Assembly (NCBI GenBank): GCA_963743595.1
Contig: CAVURW010000122.1
Span: 1 to 20,417 of the forward strand
Direction of reading: 5' to 3'
Source: CAVURW01 sp963743595
GTDB lineage: Bacteria; Verrucomicrobiota; Verrucomicrobiia; Methylacidiphilales; UBA1321
Length of the DNA: 20,417 bases
Both the position numbers and the translations under genes were made by a program. The notes beneath the pieces are model-generated. The model had not been told where the DNA came from. It saw only the letters and a list, made by a program, of their open reading frames with translations, and searched no databases. Within the stretch, counting starts at the first letter, position 1; each line of letters begins with the position of its first letter. Positions 6,354 to 13,878 of this stretch are shown one piece after another.

Positions 6354-7772
6354 ATGAACAATACCTCAAACTCGCTTGATTCGCCTCTCGTAGATCCAGG
6401 CTGGAGGCGAAACTCAGCAGAACCCTCGTTGTCAGAGGTTTACCGCTCTATTCCAATCAATAAGGGTGTCTCGTTTTGGAGAAAGATGCTGGCCTTCTCC
6501 GGCCCCGGCTTCCTCATTGCTGTTGGTTACATGGACCCCGGCAATTGGGCGACCGATCTCCAGGGTGGGGCACAATTTGGCTACACGTTGCTGAGCGTGG
6601 TCCTGATTTCAAACTTCATCGCGATTCTGCTTCAGCACTTAAGTCTCAAACTGGGAATAGTTACCGGACGTGACTTGGCCCAAGCGTGTCGAGACAGCTA
6701 TCCGATGCCGGTGGTGTACTTCTTGTGGGTGCTTTGTGAGATCGCTATTGCCGCGTGCGATCTTGCTGAGGTCATCGGTTCCGCCATCGCGCTAAAAATC
6801 CTCTTTGGAATTCCGATGGTTTGGGGCTGCATCATTACCTGCATTGACGTGATCATGGTTCTCTACCTGCAAAGTCGCGGGTTTCGTATCATCGAAGGTC
6901 TGGTCATCACGCTCATTGCAACCATAGCGGCTTGTTTCTCTATTGAAATTTTTTGGTCAGGATTTGGGCAGGCAGGGTTTAACGGCATGTTGCTGGGTTT
7001 TATTCCGCATACCGAGATGCTTACCAACACACAGATGCTTTATGTGGCAATCGGAATTTTGGGTGCCACTGTCATGCCTCACAATCTCTACCTTCACTCG
7101 TCGATTATTCAAACCAGAGCTTTCGAGAAGACCTCCGAGGGAAAACGGGAAGCCATTAGCTTTGCCACAATCGATTCCACGGCTGCCCTGATGTTTGCCC
7201 TGCTTGTGAACGCGGCCATTCTGATCTTGGCATGTGCAGCATTTCACTGGTCTGGGCACCAAGACGTGGCTTCCATTCAAGATGCCTATAGCCTGCTAAC
7301 TCCTCTTCTCGGTGCCGGGGCTGCCGGAGTTATCTTCGCTCTGGCACTCCTGGCTTCCGGACAAAACTCAACACTTACGGGCACCCTCGCTGGACAGGTG
7401 GTTCTGGAAGGATTCCTTCACCTTCGTCTTGCCCCGTGGCTCAGAAGGCTAGCCTCCCGTTTGCTCGCCGTTGTCCCGGCGGTCGTCGTGATTGGAATTT
7501 ACGGAGATAAGCAGGCCGACAATCTTCTCATTCTCAGCCAAGTGATTTTGAGTATGCAACTGGGATTTGCTATCTGGCCTCTCATGAGTTTCACCAGCAA
7601 TAGGGCCAAGATGGGTGAGTTTGTTAATGCGACTTGGCTTTACATCGTCGGCTGGATCACTGTTTGGGTCATCATCGTTCTCAATGTGAAATTAATATTT
7701 GACTCCATCACTCCCGTTTGGGTGCAACAAACCGTCTACGGGCATCTGGGTCTACCGATTCCCAACCAATAA
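6354..7772 (+). CDS. mntH: Nramp-family Mn2+/Fe2+ transporter
   Basis: A 472-residue polytopic membrane protein. GYMDPGNWATDLQGG in the first transmembrane segment carries the Nramp 'DPGN' metal-binding motif. ATVMPHNLYLHSSIIQ is the second signature, with the metal-ligating Met and the 'PHN' motif. About eleven hydrophobic segments follow a 40-residue soluble N-terminus, which is longer than in E. coli MntH. Family members import Mn2+ or Fe2+ with protons across the inner membrane. mntR follows after 9 bp, and an MntR-type palindrome precedes the gene, so manganese is the likely substrate. The ATG at 6354 is the only reasonable start: an ATG at 6336 meets a stop after two codons. No strong Shine-Dalgarno sequence is present. 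Confidence 0.95.
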   Translation: MNNTSNSLDSPLVDPGWRRNSAEPSLSEVYRSIPINKGVSFWRKMLAFSGPGFLIAVGYMDPGNWATDLQGGAQFGYTLLSVVLISNFIAILLQHLSLKLGIVTGRDLAQACRDSYPMPVVYFLWVLCEIAIAACDLAEVIGSAIALKILFGIPMVWGCIITCIDVIMVLYLQSRGFRIIEGLVITLIATIAACFSIEIFWSGFGQAGFNGMLLGFIPHTEMLTNTQMLYVAIGILGATVMPHNLYLHSSIIQTRAFEKTSEGKREAISFATIDSTAALMFALLVNAAILILACAAFHWSGHQDVASIQDAYSLLTPLLGAGAAGVIFALALLASGQNSTLTGTLAGQVVLEGFLHLRLAPWLRRLASRLLAVVPAVVVIGIYGDKQADNLLILSQVILSMQLGFAIWPLMSFTSNRAKMGEFVNATWLYIVGWITVWVIIVLNVKLIFDSITPVWVQQTVYGHLGLPIPNQ

Positions 7773-7781
7773 GAGCTAATT

Positions 7782-8279
7782 ATGGCAATCGAAGACACAC
7801 AAAAGCGGAGAAAGAGGGGCGACGAGGCAGAAGCCCAGGATAAGAGTATTGCTGAGTGCCAGCGCCAAACGCGACAGCAACACTCCAAAGAACGAGCACA
7901 AGACTATGTCGAAGCGATAGCGGATTTAATCGATGAAAACGGGGAGGCACGGGCAACGGACTTAGCCAAGCGCTTGGGTGTTTGTCATGTGACTGTTATT
8001 AGGACAGTCGAAAGACTGCAAAAACAGGGTTTAGTTAAGACCATTCCCTACAGGTCGATCTTTTTGACAGATAGCGGAAAAGCGCTGGCTCAGACGATGC
8101 GGCTTCGACACACCACTGTTGTCCAGTTTCTTGAAGCGCTATCCATACCCCCTTCTGTAGCTATGGCGGACGCAGAAGGAATCGAGCACCACGTGAGTGA
8201 AGAAACATTAAACGCGTTTTCAGAATTTCTGAAAAATCGCAAAGGTGCATCTCAATCCGAACCTTATGATCGCCATTAA
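7782..8279 (+). CDS. mntR: Manganese-responsive regulator MntR (DtxR family)
   Basis: A 165-residue protein with a charged N-terminal tail of about 40 residues. It then carries a winged helix (YVEAIADLIDENGEARATDL and the recognition helix VCHVTVIRTVERL) and the wing VKTIPYRSIFLTDSGKAL. The dimerisation and metal-sensing part contains DAEGIEHHVSEETL, as in E. coli-type MntR. In that family, Mn2+-bound dimers repress mntH. The gene is 9 bp after mntH and overlaps the ExoD-like gene by about 14 bp, suggesting an operon. The recognition helix has Cys where Ser is usual (from memory). Likely targets are the palindromes upstream of mntH and of the TonB-dependent receptor. Confidence 0.93.
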   Translation: MAIEDTQKRRKRGDEAEAQDKSIAECQRQTRQQHSKERAQDYVEAIADLIDENGEARATDLAKRLGVCHVTVIRTVERLQKQGLVKTIPYRSIFLTDSGKALAQTMRLRHTTVVQFLEALSIPPSVAMADAEGIEHHVSEETLNAFSEFLKNRKGASQSEPYDRH

Positions 8280-9021
8280 TTCATTCATCCTTGATGCCGA
8301 AGCCGGAGTCGGGAGGACAACCTTCAAGCCCAGCGGAATTAAGAAAAGGGGAACGACAAGCAAAAGTCGAATTCCCATAAAGATGGTCAAAAAGACGGTC
8401 CCAAAATCTCCTGTACTGAAAGCACCGCAATCTACTCCCCAACGAACGTCTGATATCCTTCGGAGAATATTGGATAACAACCCTGGAAAGTTGATCTCTG
8501 TTCAAAAAATTGTTGACGAACTGGGACCGACCTCGTTCGGAGCGTCGCTCATGGTGTTTTCACTGCCTGAACTGCTTCCGGTCCACTTTCCTGGATTTGG
8601 TGCCGTTGTCGCCATTCCGAACGGGATTCTCGCCTCCCAAATGATCCGTGGAAAGAAGCAGATCCAATTGCCACGTTACTTGCTAAGACGCTCTATTTCT
8701 CGCAAATTCTTCGCCGGAGCCGTTCACGCGATTTTACCGTCCCTGCAGAGGATCGAGAAAGCGGTCAAGCCAAGCGGTAATTGGGTGACTCATCCTTGGA
8801 CGAAGCGTTTTCTTGGGGGATTTATCCTGAGTCTGGCCGGTGTCATTGCACTGCCAATCCCCTGGACTTGCACGATTGCTGCCATCGCCACCATTTTGAT
8901 TGGTCTGGGCATGGTCGAGAAAAATGGCACCCTCGTCATTCTAGGAATTCTTATTGGATTAGCCTCAATCGCATTGGTGGGTGTAACGATTTTTGGAGCA
9001 CTCGCATTGCTCGGCTTCTAG
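8266..9021 (+). CDS. ExoD-family membrane protein
   Basis: From ATG 8266 the protein has 251 residues; GTG 8245 or ATG 8386 are alternative starts. A basic N-terminal tail of about 55 residues precedes the ExoD domain: SDILRRILDNNPGKLISVQK, FSLPELLPVHFPGFGAVVAI, then WTKRFLGGFILSLAGVIALP and further hydrophobic segments (about four in all). ExoD proteins (Pfam PF06055) were named from rhizobial exopolysaccharide mutants, and their biochemical role is not settled. The start overlaps the mntR stop, so it is probably cotranscribed with mntH-mntR. The link to manganese is inferred only from position. The domain alone is normally about 190-200 residues, so the true start may be internal. Confidence 0.85.
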   Translation: MIAINSFILDAEAGVGRTTFKPSGIKKRGTTSKSRIPIKMVKKTVPKSPVLKAPQSTPQRTSDILRRILDNNPGKLISVQKIVDELGPTSFGASLMVFSLPELLPVHFPGFGAVVAIPNGILASQMIRGKKQIQLPRYLLRRSISRKFFAGAVHAILPSLQRIEKAVKPSGNWVTHPWTKRFLGGFILSLAGVIALPIPWTCTIAAIATILIGLGMVEKNGTLVILGILIGLASIALVGVTIFGALALLGF

Positions 9022-9053
9022 CACTTGTCGAAGGCAACGTTTGTTCTCTAAAA

Positions 9054-9109
9054 TGTAGCATGGGTTACGCGGTGTATCCAAAGCGACACATTGAATATTT
9101 AGTTACTTA
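9054..9109 (+). promoter_or_regulatory. MntR-type operator upstream of the TonB operon
   Basis: TGTAGC-ATGG-GTTACG (9054-9069) matches the mntH operator at 12 of 16 positions. TGAATA-TTTA-GTTACT (9092-9107) matches the second mntH site. Both offsets are identical to those at mntH (38 bp between sites), with ATTTAGTTACTTA (9097-9109) against ATTTAGCTACTTA (6342-6354). A weaker site TGTATC-CAAA-GCGACA (9073-9088) lies midway, 19 bp from each. No -10/-35 pair is convincing here. The rest of 9022-9189 is an AT-rich leader without a gene. Confidence 0.6.
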
Positions 9110-9189
9110 ATCAGATGCCAGAACCTCTCCTATCAAAAAAATCTAAAAACAGCGTCATAAACTACTAAACACCAACCGCCCACAAACAA

Positions 9190-11517
9190 ATGACATCTAT
9201 CTCTAACGATAACGTAGAACGGAACGCCTCGCCTGACCGGATCACTGAACGTGTACAAATACAACAATTCTTCTCTTTTAAGAGGTATATGATAGTGAGT
9301 TGCCTGAGCGCGTTGATGATTACCACAGATTACGCTCAGGTCATGCCCGCAGCCACAACGACAGCTACGGCAACCCAAACTTCGACGAGCAAAGCGCCGA
9401 CTCCATCGCCAGCCGCTCAAAACGGCTCGAGTGTCATACCGAGTTCTGCCGTCCAGCAACTTGCTCCTGTGATCGTTAAGGGGGATCTAGATGCCGCCCG
9501 CGAGCAGATCGCACCCAGTCTGGGAGCAGTCACTTACAAAATTGGCCAGAACCAAATTCAGTCCCAGGGTCAGGGGGACAATTCCTCTTTTCAGCAGGTG
9601 CTGTTGCACGCGCCGGGGGTGGTACAGGATCAAAGTGGGGAGATCCACGTTCGCGGGGATCACGGTAATCTGCAATATCGTATCAATGGGGTTCTGCTGC
9701 CGGAGAGCCTCAACGGTTTTGGGCAGGAAGTTGAACCCCACCTGATTAATTCGGTCACGCTGATTACCGGAACATTGCCAGCGCAGTTTGGCGACCGCAC
9801 CGCCGGGATTATCGACATTACAACGAAAGAAGGTTCTCAACTCAATGGCAATGAGGCTTCCATCTACGGCGGCAGCTACGATACAATCCATCCCTCGGCG
9901 TCATTTGGCGGTACAACCAAGAATCTGGACTATTTTGTTACCACCTCCTATTTGCACAATGACCTTGGCATTAGTAATACAACCCCCGGTGATCCGTTGC
10001 ATGATACCACGAATCAGGAAAGCCTCTTTGGTTACTTCTCACAGCATTTGGACGAATCCAGTCGGGCAACCCTGCTGTTGAGTGCTGATTACTCGGATTT
10101 CGAGATTCCGAACATAGGCGGAGTTTCGCCGAACTATATAAACAGCGACAACAGCACATTGGCAAATTCTGCCGCTCAGAACGACAACCAGAACGAGCAG
10201 AATTATTACGCCGTTCTTTCCTATCAGAAATCCGAAGGTGATTTTTCAGGCCAGGTTTCCGCCTTTTCCCGATTCACTGATATCCGCTTTACTCCTGATC
10301 CCGTACAAGATCTGCTCTTCAACGGCAATGCTGCAAAGGTGGCAAACAGTGATTTCGCCAACGGTCTTCAGGCGGACGCCTCTTACAAACTAGGCGATCA
10401 CCACACGGTCCGGTTTGGGTTGCTTGTCAACTATGACATTGAGACTCTGGACACCACGTCGACCCTCTTCCCGGCCAGCTCGCAATTCGCTCCCCCGACA
10501 CCGGGTCAAGAGCTGCCCAGCCCGACGCCGCAATCGTCATCCGTGCCAGAAACGATCGTTGCCAACGGTGGAAACAGAGGAGTGACTTCAGGCATCTACG
10601 TACAGGACGAGTGGAAGTTGAGCGATCAACTCACCTTAAACTACGGACTGCGCTACGACCGTTTTGACGTTTCATTTGACCACAAAGATCGACTGAATCC
10701 GCGCATCAATGTGGTCTGGCAGATTGACGATTTTACTACAGCCCATGTCGGCTATGCGCGCTATTTCTTGCCGCCCACGTTGCAATACGTTCCACCATCG
10801 ACGCTCAGAAAGTTTGAATATACGACCGACGCTCCTTTCAATGGTCAGGACAGTGCCCCAAAAGTTGAAACCAATCATTATTTTGATGCCGGTATTTCAA
10901 GGCAGATCACCGATCCCTGGCAGATCACACTGGACTCGTTCTGCAAGTTTTCCAAAGACCTTGCCGATGACGGTCAGTTCGGAACGGCAGTCATTCTAAA
11001 CAATTTCAATTACACGTCAGGCACCGTATATGGAGCGGAGGCGAGCACCACTTATAAGCAAGGCCCCTTTTCCGCATATGGGAACTTTTCCTATGTCCAA
11101 ACCTGGGTACAAAATATTGACTCGGTGCAAAATGAATTCCCGAATAATGAACTGGACTACCTGTCGTCCCACCACTTCCAGTTGGATCACCAAGGCGTCC
11201 TGACCGGTTCGGGCGGTGTGTCCTACGCCTACGATAAAGACACTCTATTGCACACGGATTTTCTCTACGATAACGGACTTCGTGGTGGTTTTGCGAATTC
11301 GGAAAAACTGGCGCCTTATGAGACGGTGAATATCGGTGTGGAGCACACCTGGCATTTGAATGGAGCGGGGATCAACGATCTAAAATTGCGCTTTGACTGC
11401 CTGAATGTTTTAGACAAGGACTATGAACTTCGCGATGGCTCGGGCATCGGCATCGCTGCTGCCCCGGCATTCGGCCCGCGCCGCGCCTTTTACGGGGGGC
11501 TTACCGTAACTTTTTGA
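9190..11517 (+). CDS. TonB-dependent outer-membrane receptor, probable manganese uptake
   Basis: The frame codes for 775 residues. A signal peptide-like stretch begins at residue 34 (MIVSCLSALMITTDYAQ), preceded by AAGAGG three bases before ATG 9289, so 9289 may be the real start. A Thr/Ala/Pro-rich linker (about 55-85) precedes APVIVKGDLDAARE, a possible TonB box. The plug follows (SFQQVLLHAPGVVQDQSGEI; VRGDHGNLQYRINGV; PAQFGDRTAGIIDITT). The remainder is a barrel rich in aromatic strands (GIYVQDEWKLSDQLTLNYGL) and ends in ...LTVTF, the usual C-terminal Phe. exbB, exbD and tonB follow. The shared operator with mntH points to Mn, but the substrate is inferred. Confidence 0.92.
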   Translation: MTSISNDNVERNASPDRITERVQIQQFFSFKRYMIVSCLSALMITTDYAQVMPAATTTATATQTSTSKAPTPSPAAQNGSSVIPSSAVQQLAPVIVKGDLDAAREQIAPSLGAVTYKIGQNQIQSQGQGDNSSFQQVLLHAPGVVQDQSGEIHVRGDHGNLQYRINGVLLPESLNGFGQEVEPHLINSVTLITGTLPAQFGDRTAGIIDITTKEGSQLNGNEASIYGGSYDTIHPSASFGGTTKNLDYFVTTSYLHNDLGISNTTPGDPLHDTTNQESLFGYFSQHLDESSRATLLLSADYSDFEIPNIGGVSPNYINSDNSTLANSAAQNDNQNEQNYYAVLSYQKSEGDFSGQVSAFSRFTDIRFTPDPVQDLLFNGNAAKVANSDFANGLQADASYKLGDHHTVRFGLLVNYDIETLDTTSTLFPASSQFAPPTPGQELPSPTPQSSSVPETIVANGGNRGVTSGIYVQDEWKLSDQLTLNYGLRYDRFDVSFDHKDRLNPRINVVWQIDDFTTAHVGYARYFLPPTLQYVPPSTLRKFEYTTDAPFNGQDSAPKVETNHYFDAGISRQITDPWQITLDSFCKFSKDLADDGQFGTAVILNNFNYTSGTVYGAEASTTYKQGPFSAYGNFSYVQTWVQNIDSVQNEFPNNELDYLSSHHFQLDHQGVLTGSGGVSYAYDKDTLLHTDFLYDNGLRGGFANSEKLAPYETVNIGVEHTWHLNGAGINDLKLRFDCLNVLDKDYELRDGSGIGIAAAPAFGPRRAFYGGLTVTF

Positions 11518-11555
11518 CGTGAGAATGAGAAAACCGAGCATCAAGAACAAACATC

Positions 11556-12209
11556 ATGGAAGACAACATTGTAGTACAATATTTTATCAAGGGCGGCTGG
11601 ATCATGTGGCCTATCTTGCTCACATCGATTGTGGCCGTAACTGTCATCATTGAACGCTCCATTTATTGGGCAGTTGAAAAATCAAAAAGGGATTCGAACA
11701 AGCTCGATAAAGTTTACGAAGCCCTGCAAAACGGCGATCTGAAAGCGGCGTCCAGCTTGACTCGCAATTCAGAAGACCCTCTCCTCCGGGTCATTTGGCA
11801 CGGGCTCAACCACTATCATGCCTCACTTGAAGGAGCCCTTCAGGTTGCCGCAGGTATTGAACTTGAACGGGCCGGTAAGTACCTCATGGTCATGGATACC
11901 ATCGTGACCCTGGCTCCGTTACTGGGATTACTAGGAACGGTGACTGGGTTGATGAAAGCGTTCTTCAAGCTGGGCACTACCGAGCTTTCTGAAGCCGCTA
12001 TTTCCGGAGGTATCGCGGAAGCTTTAATTGCTACCGCCTGCGGATTGACCATCGCCGTTCTGTGCCTAGTGGCACTTAACTATTTTTCCTACCGCGTGGC
12101 CAAGCTCACCTTTGAAATCCAAACGGCCTGTACGAACGTCGAAGTGTTTTGTGCTGGAGCTTCCAAGAAAGAATTGATTGATGAAAATCGTATCGCCGCT
12201 GCCGCATAA
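11556..12209 (+). CDS. exbB: ExbB/TolQ/MotA-type proton channel subunit
   Basis: A 217-residue inner-membrane protein. The first transmembrane segment is WIMWPILLTSIVAVTVIIER, followed by a cytoplasmic region with SLEGALQVAAGIELERAGKY. The second and third membrane segments are TLAPLLGLLGTVTGLMKAF (the ExbB signature GLLGTVTG) and AISGGIAEALIATACGLTIA. ExbB forms the pentameric stator that, with ExbD, uses the proton gradient to energise TonB. It starts 38 bp after the receptor stop, and its last codons overlap exbD by 29 bp, so the genes are surely in one operon. The short, TolQ-like N-terminus is normal. Confidence 0.95.
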   Translation: MEDNIVVQYFIKGGWIMWPILLTSIVAVTVIIERSIYWAVEKSKRDSNKLDKVYEALQNGDLKAASSLTRNSEDPLLRVIWHGLNHYHASLEGALQVAAGIELERAGKYLMVMDTIVTLAPLLGLLGTVTGLMKAFFKLGTTELSEAAISGGIAEALIATACGLTIAVLCLVALNYFSYRVAKLTFEIQTACTNVEVFCAGASKKELIDENRIAAAA

Positions 12210-12729
12210 GAAGGGGCGCATTGAAATCATCCCCCTGATCGACATCATGTTCTTTTTGTTGGCTGCCTTCATGGTGATCAGCATTAACAAGATCAAGGTC
12301 GATTCCCTGAAGATCAACCTTCCGACCGATGTTCCCTCAACGGTACATGAGACCAAAGAGGACTTCATTTCCATATCGATAGATGAGCAAGGCCAGGTAG
12401 CCATCGATAAAGAGCTGATCACCTCCAAGGACGCTCTGGTGGATCGACTGAGCAAAATGTATGCGGGAAATCACGATCAAAAAATCCTCATCTCTACAGA
12501 TCGGGAAGCCAAGCCAGGAGACGTCATGATTGTCCTGGGGATGATTCGCCAAGCAGGATTTCAAAGAGTGGCATTTAGTATTAAAAAGGAACCAATTACC
12601 CAGAACGTCGATTCGTCGGCGAGTCAAGTGGTGCCTCCTGCAGGAACACCCCTGGCAAAGACTCCGACTCCAGCTCCGGTAATCTCCAGTGTGCCCGCTG
12701 TTCCCGCGCCTACGGCAACTGGAAAGTAA
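12181..12729 (+). CDS. exbD: ExbD/TolR-type stator subunit
   Basis: From ATG 12181 the protein has 182 residues; a TTG one codon earlier is also in frame. The N-terminus HKKGRIEIIPLIDIMFFLLA contains the ExbD membrane helix with the conserved proton-carrying Asp (PLIDIMFFLL). A periplasmic domain follows (FISISIDEQGQVAIDKELIT; KILISTDREAKPGDVMIVLG) with the conserved D...A.....V pattern. The C-terminal 35 residues form an unusual Pro/Ala/Thr-rich tail (GTPLAKTPTPAPVISSVP) beyond the normal ExbD end, perhaps a spacer in the periplasm. The start lies within the end of exbB, so translation is probably coupled. Confidence 0.95.
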   Translation: MKIVSPLPHKKGRIEIIPLIDIMFFLLAAFMVISINKIKVDSLKINLPTDVPSTVHETKEDFISISIDEQGQVAIDKELITSKDALVDRLSKMYAGNHDQKILISTDREAKPGDVMIVLGMIRQAGFQRVAFSIKKEPITQNVDSSASQVVPPAGTPLAKTPTPAPVISSVPAVPAPTATGK

Positions 12730-12742
12730 AAGGGGAGATACC

Positions 12743-13465
12743 ATGCCTGTACTGGAAAAACCTAAGTCTGCGCCTCCAACACAAGACGCCAGGAAGACCA
12801 TCACGGCGGCTGACCTAGACTATCCTCCTGAAAAGAAATACCTGCCATGGGGCTTATGGGGCTCCATCGGCAGTCACGTGTTGGTGGTCTTGCTTATCTC
12901 CCTGTTGGCCTGGCAAAACCACATCAAGTCCCTCCGGGATTTGATGACCGCTTCTGCAAGTGAACCGCCACCACCTCCGCCAGAGGAAGTGGAAGTGGTG
13001 CTGGAGCTGGATGACCGCCCACCCCCAGTACCAGACCATATCGATTGGTTGCGACAGATGATTCAAGAACCCCCTCCGCCGCCCCCACCACCAAAGCCGC
13101 CTCCACCGCCCAAACTGGTACCAGTTGTCCAGCATACCCCGGCTCCCAAGCCCGCTCCACCCAAGCCATCTCCCCAGGTGGCCTCAGCTCCAAGACAGGC
13201 CCCCACTCGGATTGTCGTGGGCACGGGACACTTCCCAGCACCAGGATACCCTGCAGCTGCTTTGCGCAGGGCTATTCAAGGAACCGTGGTCGTCCGTGTA
13301 AACTTTGACGGGTCCGGAGGAGTTTCGGACGTTGAGGTTACCTCCTCCAGTGGCGCGCTGATTTTGGATAACGCGGCTCGCAACTGGATTTTATCCCACT
13401 GGCATGATTCGTCCTTCGCCGGACAATCCTCCAGCGTGCCGATCGTGTTCCAAATCTCCCAGTAG
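12743..13465 (+). CDS. tonB: Energy transducer TonB
   Basis: The start at ATG 12743 was chosen because GGGGAG lies 6 bases upstream; it gives 240 residues. A 36-residue cytoplasmic lead is followed by one membrane segment (LWGSIGSHVLVVLLISLLAW). A long Pro-rich spacer spans the periplasm, with an acidic start (EEVEVVLELDDRPP) and a Pro/Lys-rich second half (EPPPPPPPPKPPPPPK). The C-terminal TonB domain reads PAPGYPAAALRRAIQGTVVV and VSDVEVTSSSGALILDNAAR. TonB transmits energy from ExbBD to the receptor barrel. It is the last gene of the module and lies only 34 bp from the relaxase fragment, so the right border of the insert falls here. Confidence 0.95.
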   Translation: MPVLEKPKSAPPTQDARKTITAADLDYPPEKKYLPWGLWGSIGSHVLVVLLISLLAWQNHIKSLRDLMTASASEPPPPPPEEVEVVLELDDRPPPVPDHIDWLRQMIQEPPPPPPPPKPPPPPKLVPVVQHTPAPKPAPPKPSPQVASAPRQAPTRIVVGTGHFPAPGYPAAALRRAIQGTVVVRVNFDGSGGVSDVEVTSSSGALILDNAARNWILSHWHDSSFAGQSSSVPIVFQISQ

Positions 13466-13499
13466 CCTTGTTTGAATTGTTTCTGCTTTTAACACTTTT

Positions 13500-13511
13500 T
13501 TAACGCGTTAA
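13500..13511. repeat. 12-bp perfect palindrome at the insert/relaxase border
   Basis: TTAACGCGTTAA is self-complementary and contains the stop codon of the relaxase N-terminal fragment. It marks, within a few bases, the right junction of the inserted segment. No matching sequence is seen at the left junction near 692-697. Confidence 0.45.
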
Positions 13512-13727
13512 CCGTTCTCCTGTTCTCGGATCCAAATTCTCGCACAAAGCCATGAACGCTTCCCTATCTACAGCATACCCTTCCAGAAGCCCCAACTGTT
13601 CACTTCCCAAACCGATCCACCGTCCCACCTCCACTTCACCTACCGTATAGTAATCGTTATGCGATAAGTGCTCATCAAAGTAAGCCTTCGCCACCGCCTT
13701 ACTCTTTTGAGGTACCGCCGTAAACAT
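13500..13727 (-). pseudogene. MobF/TrwC-type relaxase, N-terminal fragment
   Basis: A 75-residue frame starts MFTAVPQKSKAVAKAYFDEH and continues SHNDYYTVGEVEVGRWIGLG, SEQLGLLEGYAVDREAFMAL and NLDPRTGERLTR. This is the classic TrwC N-terminus: the adjacent catalytic tyrosines (DYY), the 'grW.G.g...LGL.G' segment, then 'dP.tGerLTr'. The family continues for roughly 20 residues into 'F-S-x-P-K-S-V', which is where the fragment at 1-694 begins. This fragment instead stops at a TAA right after LTR, 34 bp from the tonB stop. So the gene is interrupted, with about 50-60 bp of relaxase sequence seemingly lost. GGAG abuts the ATG, too close for an ideal ribosome binding site. Confidence 0.85.
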
Positions 13728-13793
13728 CTCCGAAAGCTAACCCGATTGGACGAGCTTCACCAGCCCATCTCCATCCTGCATGAGTAGGACACC

Positions 13794-13819
13794 AACCCCT
13801 TAGCCTTTGGTAAGGGGTT
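13794..13819. other. Inverted repeat upstream of relaxase, candidate oriT element
   Basis: AACCCCTTA-GCCTTTGG-TAAGGGGTT is a perfect inverted repeat with 9-bp arms and an 8-base loop. It lies 67 bp upstream of the relaxase start codon, between that gene and a repetitive region. MobF relaxases recognise such hairpins next to their nick site, so this could be part of the origin of transfer. No known nick sequence was recognised. Confidence 0.4.
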
Positions 13820-13878
13820 TGTGAAAGAATCTGATACAGAAATGTTCCTGAAAATGTGACGCTGATTTTACTCCAATT

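Noticed and set aside
9133..9459. 108-codon minus-strand frame opposite the TonB receptor start
   Set aside because: Fully antisense to the receptor's leader and signal region; composition not protein-like.
12854..13241. Minus-strand frames opposite tonB
   Set aside because: Trp/Arg-rich translations arise from the complement of the proline codon run in tonB.
13466..13499. Intrinsic terminator after tonB
   Set aside because: T-rich but no GC stem precedes the T-run.
690..13511. Transposon-type terminal inverted repeats or a target-site duplication at the two borders of the insert
   Set aside because: Comparing bases near 692-720 with the reverse complement of 13480-13511 shows no convincing match, so the insertion mechanism stays open.
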